Part shown: in pieces, positions 50,542-57,002 of the stretch
How positions within the stretch are numbered: position 1 is the first letter of the stretch
Layout of the letters: every line of letters starts with the position of its first letter
Assembly: GCF_025996515.1 (NCBI RefSeq)
Contig: NZ_BLRH01000034.1
Span: 62,001 to 126,000, forward strand
Direction of reading: 5' to 3'
DNA: 64,000 nucleotides
DNA from: Rhizohabitans arisaemae
GTDB taxonomy: Bacteria > Actinomycetota > Actinomycetes > Streptosporangiales > Streptosporangiaceae
The notes under the pieces: generated by a model
What the model was told of the DNA's origin: nothing
The model's input: only the letters and a program-made list of their open reading frames with translations
Database searches by the model: none
Translations under genes and position numbers: made by a program

Positions 50542-50748
50542 ATGCCGGCCAGTGCAGAAGCCGAAGGCCGCTACCGCGGCCGGCCACCTGCACTGGCCGG
50601 CACCCAGATCGAGGACGTGCGCTCGGCGTTCCTAGACCAGGGCGCATCGATCGCGGCTCTCGCACGTGCCCACGGGGTGAGCCGGGCCGCCGTCCGCACC
50701 GCACTGGCCGACCTGCTGCCCGACCAGCCGATCCCTCAACCTCGGTAG
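50542..50748 (+). pseudogene. Remnant with recombinase-type HTH, copy 1
   Basis: About 68 codons encode a helix-turn-helix block: GRPPALAGTQIEDVRSAFLD followed by GASIAALARAHGVSRAAVRT and a short tail. This resembles the C-terminal DNA-binding part of serine recombinases/resolvases (HTH_7), but the catalytic domain is absent. A similar, broken block lies 300 bases downstream. It is most likely a relic of a mobile element, although a small free-standing HTH protein is possible. No good ribosome-binding site precedes its ATG. Confidence 0.5.
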
Positions 50749-50841
50749 CCACATCGGAACGGCGGACGGCGCCAACTCCGCCCGGCCCAGCCGGCTGTCG
50801 CCGTTGGCCGGTCGGTTGTTGGTTGGCCCCCCCGAAGGCTG

Positions 50842-51003
50842 GTGCCGGGGCCGCCCGCCCTGTCCGGCGACAAGCTCGCGGAAGTCCGCGCGGCCTTCCT
50901 CGACGAGGGTGCCTCGATCACCGCCCTCGCCCGCAGGCACGGGTGAGCCGTGCGGACCGCGCTGAACGGCCTGCTCTCCGACCGGAGTCTCGGGCCGCTT
51001 GTC
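50842..51003 (+). pseudogene. Remnant with recombinase-type HTH, copy 2 (frameshifted)
   Basis: The frame reads GPPALSGDKLAEVRAAFLDE and GASITALARRHG, then stops at TGA. Copy 1 continues HGVSRAAVRTALADLLPD at this point; in copy 2, loss of a base turns GGGGTGAGC into GGGTGAGC, and TALNGLLSD resumes in another frame. It is plainly decayed, and it abuts the oxidoreductase gene end. Confidence 0.6.
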
Positions 51004-51008
51004 GCGTA

Positions 51009-52007
51009 CTATCCGATCTTGAGGGCCAGCTTCCCGACATAGTGATCGTTCAGGGCGCGATGCGCATCCTGGACTCGCTCCAACGGGAAGGTCGACGCGA
51101 TGTGGACCTCGAAGGAGCTCGCCTCGATGATCGCGTTCAGCCGATCGGTGGCGGTGCGGCTTCGATCCCCGTCGTAGTGGGACACCGTCGCGCCCGGCGA
51201 CGTTGCAGGCATAGGCAGGACACCGTTCGGCCAGGCGATCCGTCCCGAGTTCTTGATCGCGCGAAGAGACCGTTCGGCGGTCTCGCCTCCCGCGGTGACC
51301 AGAGCCGCATCGAGCCCGCCTGGTGCGAACTCCAATGCCGCGGCCAGCACATCGTCTTTGCGACCGTCGACGGCGTCGTCGGCGCCCAGCCGCCGGGCCA
51401 GGGCGATACCGTCGTCTCCGGAGGCCACGGCCAACACTCGGATACCGCTGTGCCGCGCCAGCTGCACGGCCATGTGCCCGAGACCCCCGCTGGCACCGAA
51501 GACCATGAGCGTGTCGTCCGGCCGCAGGCCGAGCAGATCGAGGCCGCTCAGTGCGGTCAGGGCATCCCAAGCCATCGCGCCGGCCTGTTCGGTCGGCATC
51601 CGGTCGGGCACGCGCGCCACGAACTCCGCCTCAACGACGCCGTACTCGGCGTAGAAGCCGCCACGCGGCACCGGCATCGTCGCAGCGTAGACACGCTCGC
51701 CCACGTCGAACCGGGTGACGTTGCGTCCGACCGCGGCCACCGTGCCCGCGGCGTCCCAGCCGAGGACATAGGGGAAGGTCGACGCGATGCCGAAAGCGCC
51801 GTCGTAGTCCCCCTCCCGTTCGACCGCGTCCCAGGACGCGGCCCCTGCGATCTCCACCCGGATGAGGACGTCGTCGTCGCCGACCTCCGGGAGCGGTATC
51901 CGGCGCGACGAGAGCTCGTCGACTCCGCCGAACCGGTCAAGGACGACCGCGTTCATCTGCGGCACCGCGATCGCGCCGCCCGTTGTGCGCTCGACTCTGC
52001 TGTCCAT
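51009..52007 (-). CDS. Zinc-independent alcohol dehydrogenase/quinone oxidoreductase (MDR family)
   Basis: A 332-residue medium-chain dehydrogenase/reductase. The catalytic N-terminal part has FGGVDELSSRRIPLPEVGDD and YVLGWDAAGTVAAVGRNVTR without the zinc-binding Cys/His set, so it is the quinone-reductase type. The NAD(P)-binding motif is VFGASGGLGHMAVQLARHSG. It reduces quinones or enones with NADPH by family analogy. ATG 52007 was chosen for the AAGGAGGG ribosome-binding site. It diverges from a MarR gene whose twin CTTGA/TCAAG sites lie in the shared promoter. Confidence 0.92.
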   Translation of the reverse strand: MDSRVERTTGGAIAVPQMNAVVLDRFGGVDELSSRRIPLPEVGDDDVLIRVEIAGAASWDAVEREGDYDGAFGIASTFPYVLGWDAAGTVAAVGRNVTRFDVGERVYAATMPVPRGGFYAEYGVVEAEFVARVPDRMPTEQAGAMAWDALTALSGLDLLGLRPDDTLMVFGASGGLGHMAVQLARHSGIRVLAVASGDDGIALARRLGADDAVDGRKDDVLAAALEFAPGGLDAALVTAGGETAERSLRAIKNSGRIAWPNGVLPMPATSPGATVSHYDGDRSRTATDRLNAIIEASSFEVHIASTFPLERVQDAHRALNDHYVGKLALKIG

Positions 52008-52022
52008 CGGCCCTCCTTCTTT

Positions 52023-52072
52023 ACTTGAGTGAATCAAGGATCATTGGACCATAGCTACTTGAGTGAATCAAG
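52023..52072. promoter_or_regulatory. Twin MarR operators in a divergent promoter
   Basis: The 16-base palindromic sequence ACTTGAGTGAATCAAG occurs twice, at 52023-52038 and 52057-52072, with no mismatch. The half-site is CTTGA/TCAAG with a GTGAA centre. They lie 34 bases apart (start to start) between the oxidoreductase and MarR starts, ideal for joint repression. Confidence 0.88.
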
Positions 52073-52094
52073 TAATTCTTCTAGACTGGCAGCC

Positions 52095-52517
52095 ATGGCG
52101 CTGCCGAACGGACCCGTAACCACCTCGTCCGAGGCCGAGGCCGTCTTGTTCGACCTGGTCGACGTATACGACCGCGCCTTCGAGGCGGCCGCGGCCGAGC
52201 TGTCGCTCAGCCCGGCGCAGGCATGTGTGCTCGGGCGACTCGATGAGCGACGCGGCATGGGCGCCTTGGCCGAGGAGCTCGGCTGCGATGCCTCCAACAT
52301 CACCCAGATCGTCGTGCGTCTCGAAGCGCTCGGCCTCGTGGCCCGCGAACCGAATCCCCGGGACCGCCGCGCACGACTCGTCGCACGAACCCCCCGGGGA
52401 GACGAGGTCAACCACCGGTTCGCGACAGCCTTCACCTTCGCCCGCACGGCGGTCGGACGACTCTCACCCGATGAACAGGACCAGTTGACGGCGCTGCTGC
52501 GAAAAGCACTGGGCTGA
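52095..52517 (+). CDS. MarR-family regulator
   Basis: A 140-residue MarR repressor with the winged helix (LSPAQACVLGRLDERRGMGA, ELGCDASNITQIVVRLEALG) and the wing LVAREPNPRDRRARLVARTP, including the family's DxR motif. Dimerisation helices lie at both ends. It diverges from the quinone oxidoreductase gene and faces two identical palindromes, so it likely represses both genes and responds to a phenolic or quinone ligand. ATG 52095 follows a GGCAGCC leader; the gene is flanked downstream by transposon debris. Confidence 0.93.
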   Translation: MALPNGPVTTSSEAEAVLFDLVDVYDRAFEAAAAELSLSPAQACVLGRLDERRGMGALAEELGCDASNITQIVVRLEALGLVAREPNPRDRRARLVARTPRGDEVNHRFATAFTFARTAVGRLSPDEQDQLTALLRKALG

Positions 52518-52657
52518 CACGCACCCGCGGCCCACCCGATCAAGGTGGATCCAACGGCTTCATGGGTGCAGGCTGCAGCAGTCTCTGGTTGTTCGCCGTT
52601 ACGCTGCGGTGCCGCCCTACCCGCACCGCCTGCCCCAGTGCCTTGGCTCGTCAGAGG

Positions 52658-52915
52658 CTCCTCCAGCAACGTCTCCAGCCCCAGCCGGCCCGGGTCGGAC
52701 TTCAGCTCCAGCAGGAACCCGTCCTCGCCCCTGGCCGACTCCCACAGCGACCGCGCCGAATCCGCCGACAATCCGTTCAGCACATGCAGGCAGAACTCCC
52801 GCTCGAACCGCGCCCGGCCCGCACCCACGATCCGGTCCACCCGCCCCGGCGGCTCGATCTTCAACGTCCGGCAGCACGCCAGCAGCGCCGCCCGCAACCC
52901 TTCATCGGTGAACAC
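52658..52915 (-). pseudogene. Fragment of a Tn3-family transposase
   Basis: About 86 codons encode TDEGLRAALLACCRTLKIEP, PGRVDRIVGAGRARFEREFC and LLELKSDPGRLGLETLLEE. This pattern ('ieP.gRv.RivgaA...FE..fc', then 'L.elKadPGplgLetLl.E') is the region after the N-terminal domain of Tn3-family transposases, recognised from memory and not by alignment. Nothing before or after belongs to a transposase, so only an internal scrap remains. It lies downstream of the MarR gene on the opposite strand. Confidence 0.55.
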
Positions 52916-52924
52916 CCACGTTCG

Positions 52925-53115
52925 GGAGCGGAGGACCGTCCTCGGCGGCGGCCCGGATCTCCTGGGGGAGTGGTTCACCCAGGGTCAGCCGCTGGTCGGC
53001 GGGCTCGCCGGTGAGAGCTGTACCGCCGTAGAACGACGCCGTTCTCACAGACGAGCCAGGCCGAACCGTCACCCCGGGCACCGTAGTAGTAGGCCTGAGC
53101 TCGGCCGTAGCGCGC
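52925..53115 (-). pseudogene. Frameshifted remnant of an unknown gene
   Basis: One frame reads AQAYYYGARGDGSAWLVCEN and GVVLRRYS; the continuation GEPADQRLTLGEPLPQEIRA appears in another frame a few bases later, so an indel divides a once-continuous protein. The product is not identified. The fragment runs straight into the transposase scrap, suggesting insertion or deletion at this point. Confidence 0.45.
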
Positions 53116-53130
53116 ACTGAGCGTCGTACA

Positions 53131-53513
53131 CCATCGGAGGACAGGACCTACCGCAGCCGGTGACCAGCGGGTGGGTGCGGCGGTCCGGTGAAGAAGTGGA
53201 TCAGCGTCGCCATGAAGATGTGGAACTTACTTTGTAAAGGCGTCCGGTGTTTTCCTACTAAATCCACCCACAACAAAAACCAGCTTCGACAGCCGAAGCC
53301 AAATATCGAGCGAAGGCCACAAAAGGAGGGGCTGCTCAAGTACCGAGTGTGTCCGGTTGTGCCCCAAGGGCTGCGCGCAATCTCTCGAACGACAAGGCCG
53401 GCGCGTAGCTCTCCTGGTCGGTAGTAACCCTTTTGTGGATTTTGTGTGGGTAGCGTCGCCAGGTGCCGTCGGCGATTATCGACGCGACGTGACCCGCTGC
53501 GAAAGGATCGGCT
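53131..53513 (+). other. Low-GC intergenic island with repeat element and nested inverted repeats
   Basis: These 383 bases are visibly poorer in GC than the surroundings and contain no supported gene. TTACTTTGTAAAGGCGTC (53227) is copy 3 of the repeated element. CCACAAAAGG (53317) and CCTTTTGTGG (53429) are perfect complements, and just outside them CCCACAACAAAA (53267) faces TTTTGTGTGGG (53440). GCTTCG and CGAAGC (53283-53299) form a small hairpin. It may be a decayed miniature transposable element carrying the promoter of the FAD oxidase gene. Confidence 0.4.
53227..53244 (+). repeat. TTACTTTGTAAAG element, copy 3
   Basis: TTACTTTGTAAAGGCGTC is identical to copy 2 over 18 bases and followed, like copies 1 and 2, by a G-rich then T-rich stretch. 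It sits at the left border of the low-GC island. Confidence 0.6.
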
Positions 53514-54971
53514 ATGACGTGGCATCCGTGGAGACGGACGTTCCTCACGGCAGGGGCGGCCGTGGTCGGCTTCGACCCGTCCACGCGCACGTGGGTCACC
53601 GACGCCGCCCAGTCTCAGGGGATGGTCGACTTGCCGCCGCTGAAGGGCAAGGTGGTGACCGATCCCGCCTCGTGCGGCCAGGCGGCCGACGACTTCGGGC
53701 ACCTGGTCCATCGGACCCCCGGGGCCGTGCTGGAGCCCGGTGCCGTGTCGGACATCATGGTGATGATGAAGTACTGCCGGACGCACAGCCTGCAGGTGGC
53801 TGCGCGCGGCCAGGGACACGCCACCTTCGGTCAGGGCCAGGTCACGGACGGTCTGATCATCGACATGACCCCGCTCAACGCGGTTGAGGTGCGGGAGGAC
53901 ACGGCCGTCGTGGAGGCGGGCGCGCTCTGGAGCAGCTTGGCGCAGGCGACCCTGGCCCACGGCCTGACCCCTCCGGTCTTCACTGACTACCTGGAGCTCT
54001 CGGTCGGCGGCACGCTCTCGGTGGGCGGTGTCGGCGGCCAGACCCACCACCACGGATCCCAGGTGGACAGCGTCGTGGAGCTGGAGGTCGTCACGGGGGA
54101 GGCCAGTCTGAGGAGGTGTTCCGCGCGGCTGCGCCCCGACCTCTTCCGTGCGGCGCTGGCTGGAAGAGGACAGTGCGGCATCATCACCAAGGCCACAGTG
54201 CGCCTGCTGCCCGCCCCCGCGACGGTCCGCCACTACCTGCTCTCCTACCCGAGCGTCGCCGCGCTGACCGCCGACCAGCGGCGCGTGGTCAACGACGGCC
54301 GCTTCGCCTACGTGGAGGGAGAGCTCGGGCTGCCGACCGGCTCCGCCGGCTGGAGTTACCAGCTTGAAGCGGTCGCCTTCTTCAACGGCACGACCCCGCC
54401 CGACGACGCCAGGCTTCTCAACGGGCTGGGCGATCAGCCTGGCGACCGGCAGATCCAGGACATGTCCTACTTCGACTTCCTCAACCGGCTCGCTGCGGGC
54501 GTCGCCTATCTGAAGTCCACTGGCGAGTGGTACCGCCCGCACCCCTGGTGGAACATGTTCCTGCCCGCGAGCCGCACCGACGCCTTCGTGGAGGCCGCCA
54601 TCAAGGACCTGACCGAGACCGAGGTCGGCGCCAGCGGCGTGGTCCTGCTCTATCCCTTCCCCCGCGCCCGCCTGCACCTGCCCTTGTTGCGCATGCCCGA
54701 CGAGGAGACGGTCTTCCTCTTCACACTCCTCAGAACCGCCTCGCACGGAGCCGGGAGCCCGCAGGACATGGTGGAGGCCAACCGTTCCCTCTACCTGCGC
54801 GCCCAAGCCGTCGGGGGTTACCAGTACCCGGTCGGCTCCATACCCACCACGCCTGAGGAGTGGCGCACCCACTACGGCCCCGCATGGGCCGCCTTCGCGG
54901 CGGCTCGTGAACGCTACGACCCCGACGGAATCCTCACTCCGGGCCAGGGCGTCTTCCCTCCGGGACCGTGA
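53514..54971 (+). CDS. FAD-linked oxidase, cytokinin dehydrogenase-like
   Basis: A 485-residue PCMH-type flavoprotein. Residues 1-20 (WHPWRRTFLTAGAAVVGF) look like a remnant or short Tat-type export signal. The FAD domain has VAARGQGHATFGQGQVTDGL with the His that usually carries covalent FAD, then VEAGALWSSLAQATLAHGLT and LSVGGTLSVGGVGGQTHHHG. The C-terminal substrate domain (WYRPHPWWNMFLPASRTDAF, RERYDPDGILTPGQGVF) matches cytokinin dehydrogenases. It oxidises an amine or similar compound using O2 or another acceptor. Its promoter lies in the low-GC island. Confidence 0.9.
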   Translation: MTWHPWRRTFLTAGAAVVGFDPSTRTWVTDAAQSQGMVDLPPLKGKVVTDPASCGQAADDFGHLVHRTPGAVLEPGAVSDIMVMMKYCRTHSLQVAARGQGHATFGQGQVTDGLIIDMTPLNAVEVREDTAVVEAGALWSSLAQATLAHGLTPPVFTDYLELSVGGTLSVGGVGGQTHHHGSQVDSVVELEVVTGEASLRRCSARLRPDLFRAALAGRGQCGIITKATVRLLPAPATVRHYLLSYPSVAALTADQRRVVNDGRFAYVEGELGLPTGSAGWSYQLEAVAFFNGTTPPDDARLLNGLGDQPGDRQIQDMSYFDFLNRLAAGVAYLKSTGEWYRPHPWWNMFLPASRTDAFVEAAIKDLTETEVGASGVVLLYPFPRARLHLPLLRMPDEETVFLFTLLRTASHGAGSPQDMVEANRSLYLRAQAVGGYQYPVGSIPTTPEEWRTHYGPAWAAFAAARERYDPDGILTPGQGVFPPGP

Positions 54972-55039
54972 AGTCCAGCCGGATCACCCGTGCCGAGTTT
55001 CGCCGTCAGGCGAAGGGCGCGGTGCTACAGGAGGACGGC

Positions 55040-55114
55040 CGGTCGGATCGCCCCGGGCGTTTCAGCCCAGGGCTCCCACAGAACCGTGCGTAACAATCTC
55101 TCGCTACACGGCTC
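55040..55114 (-). mobile_element. Group II intron relic
   Basis: Read on the reverse strand, the sequence runs GAGCCGTGTAGCGAGAGATT then GTTACGCACGGTTCTGTGGG, with a CCTGGGC-TGAAAC-GCCCGGG hairpin beyond it. GAGCCGTG...CACGGTTCTGTGGGAG is a very recognisable conserved block of bacterial group II introns near the intron-encoded reverse transcriptase. No reverse-transcriptase frame or domain V is visible, so only a fragment remains. Recognition is from memory of the family. Confidence 0.6.
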
Positions 55115-55272
55115 TTGTCGTTCTGGTCACCAGGTTGCTGGGACGGTGCTCACCCAGATCCAGTGGGCGAAGAATCTCGGTCGCGTCTTCACGACCGTCT
55201 CCGGCTTGGACTGGCCCCACTCGGACGGCACCCGGTGGTCTGTCCCGAGGCTCTTTCACGCCCTTCCGGATA

Positions 55273-55332
55273 CCACTTGCACAAAGTTCAAGTGGCTTCT
55301 ATGTTCGACTTGAACATCATTCAAGTCGAACA
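55273..55332. promoter_or_regulatory. Two palindromic operators before a membrane-protein gene
   Basis: CCACTTG/CAAGTGG (55273-55295, nine-base centre) and TGTTCGACTTGA/TCAAGTCGAACA (55302-55332, seven-base centre) are both perfect. They share the ACTTGAA-type half-site. The second ends 11 bases before the GTG start and overlaps the leader. The TetR encoded just downstream on the other strand is the likely binder. Confidence 0.72.
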
Positions 55333-55343
55333 GGGGGACTGTC

Positions 55344-55892
55344 GTGCCCACATCCGTTCTCATCGCGTCAACGCTCTGGTTCCTGCTGGCGGCGACGTTC
55401 CTCATCATCCCCGTCATCGCCTATCGCTACGGCGACGCGGCCCAGCGTGCCGCCGAGGCGGAGCTTGCCAGGCAGAGGTTCCCGGCCGAGATCCTCGCGA
55501 AGCACGGGGTGAAGTTCCGGGAGAGCGCCCTGGAAACCCTTTTCCCGTTCGGCATCGCCGTCTGCGTGACGGTGCTGGCTTCGCTCAACCTCGCCGGAAA
55601 CGAGGTCGGCCGGATCGGGTCGTGGATCCTCGGGCCGATTCTCCTGATCGGGGGAGGCTTCATCACCGCCGGTCAGGTCTTCGCCGCCCGGGCCGTCGAG
55701 TCCGCCTTCGGAAAGTCCGGCGACCCGACGCTGCGCGACGTCGACGTCCGGGCGATGGTCGGCGCCGCCGCGGCGGAATTCCCCGCCGTGCTCAGACCAT
55801 TGATCATTGCGCGTTTCCTGCTCACGACCCTGGGATCGCTCCTGGTCGTCGTCCTCCTGGTGACCCCGGCGGCAAGCGCCTACTTCGGGTAG
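55344..55892 (+). CDS. Three-helix membrane protein
   Basis: A 182-residue protein with an N-terminal helix (IASTLWFLLAATFLIIPVIA), a soluble segment rich in Ala/Glu (AAQRAAEAELARQRFPAEIL), a second helix pair around residues 72-115 (LFPFGIAVCVTVLASLNLAG, ILGPILLIGGGFITAGQVF) and a last helix at the C-terminus. No catalytic motif is visible. It starts with GTG behind CAGGGGGAC and two palindromic operators. Its 3' end overlaps the convergent TetR gene by 13 bases. The TetR probably controls it; function unknown. Confidence 0.75.
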   Translation: MPTSVLIASTLWFLLAATFLIIPVIAYRYGDAAQRAAEAELARQRFPAEILAKHGVKFRESALETLFPFGIAVCVTVLASLNLAGNEVGRIGSWILGPILLIGGGFITAGQVFAARAVESAFGKSGDPTLRDVDVRAMVGAAAAEFPAVLRPLIIARFLLTTLGSLLVVVLLVTPAASAYFG

Positions 55893-56575
55893 GGCGATCC
55901 GGCCTCGGCGAGCCGTGCCTCCAAGCCGTCGAGGATGATGTGCAGCCCGAACGCGAAAGTCGACTCGTCCGGCAAAGTACGGGTCTCCTCCACCGACGGC
56001 ATGGTACGGGCCCGGAGCCGGGGAAATCCTTGCGCGATCTCGCCGATGCGCTCGATGGTTTCATGGAACCGCTGCTGCTCGTCCGCACCGCCCCGCCGGA
56101 GACGGGCCCGCCACGCCGACTCGGCGGCCTCGCCTTGGACGGCGCCGATCACGAACATGAGGACGGTCGCGGCGGCCTGATCGGCGTCCGGGCCGCTGAA
56201 GCCGGCGGCCTCGTAGACGGCGAGACAGCGATCGTCGTAGCGGGCCTTGCCGGGACCGTAGACGAGGTGTGTGCTCATAGCCGACACCAGCCACAGATGC
56301 CGCCCGGCCATCGCGTGGGCGCCGAGGGCCAGCGCGGCCGCGGCGGCCCGCCATCCGATTGCGGCGGGGTCGGGGAGCTCGATCTCTCCCCAGACGTGGT
56401 CGGCGGCGAGCACGACCAGGTCGTCCTTGCTCTTGACGTGCCAGTACATCGCCGTGGCCGCGGAGTTCAGCCGGGCTCCCAGGCGTCGCATGTTCAGGCC
56501 TTCGACGCCCTCGGTGTCCAGTACCTCCACCGCGGCACGGATGATCTGGTCCCGGTTCAGCGTGTCACGCGGCAT
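55880..56575 (-). CDS. TetR-family regulator (TetR_C type)
   Basis: A 231-residue regulator with the helix-turn-helix LNRDQIIRAAVEVLDTEGVE and MRRLGARLNSAATAMYWHVK (residues about 5-50), the WHV form typical of tetracycline-repressor-like members, and a C-terminal domain with VIGAVQGEAAESAWRARLRR. It converges on and overlaps the membrane-protein gene, whose promoter has two strong palindromes. Control of that gene is inferred from proximity, since TetR genes more often diverge from their target. Confidence 0.9.
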   Translation of the reverse strand: MPRDTLNRDQIIRAAVEVLDTEGVEGLNMRRLGARLNSAATAMYWHVKSKDDLVVLAADHVWGEIELPDPAAIGWRAAAAALALGAHAMAGRHLWLVSAMSTHLVYGPGKARYDDRCLAVYEAAGFSGPDADQAAATVLMFVIGAVQGEAAESAWRARLRRGGADEQQRFHETIERIGEIAQGFPRLRARTMPSVEETRTLPDESTFAFGLHIILDGLEARLAEAGSPYPK

Positions 56576-57002
56576 GGGCCTGAGCCTATCGACGCCTCAC
56601 CCCGCGAAGCCGCGTCCAGGTGGTGATGAGCTCGACGGGCTCGTCGCCGTGGACGTATCCCGCAGCCGTACGGTGTGGGCGGCCCCGGGACGCTGCTCGG
56701 CACGGGCGTCGCCGCCGCGTCCCTGACCGTGTACGCCGTGGCCGTGACCGGCGAGCCGTGGTTCGCCTGTTCCCTGCCGCAGTGTGCCGGGCTGGTCCTG
56801 GTCTGCGCCGTGAGCGGGCCGACCGGGGGGCTGGCCGCGACCCGACGCGCGCGGCGCGGGGCCCTGCTACCCGATTCCTGATCTTTGCCCGCCGGGTGAG
56901 GCCGTCGTCGACATGTTCCTGCGTGTCGTTCCAGGTGAGGGGGGGTGATCCACCGGGTCGCGTGGTGACCTGTCGGCGCGGTCCGCGATGCGGGTGGCCC
57001 GG
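56576..57002. other. Intergenic region, possible decayed membrane-protein fragment
   Basis: No gene can be supported in 427 bases. A 68-codon frame on the forward strand (56675-56881) reads TGVAAASLTVYAVAVTGEPW and CAGLVLVCAVSGPTGGLAAT, which is hydrophobic enough to be a relic of a membrane segment, but lacks a ribosome-binding site. The rest shows nothing recognisable. It separates the TetR gene from the end of the FtsX-type permease gene. Confidence 0.3.

Noticed and set aside
56675-56881. 68-codon hydrophobic frame between TetR and the FtsX-type permease
   Set aside because: No ribosome-binding site and no recognised family; kept only as a possible relic in the intergenic note.
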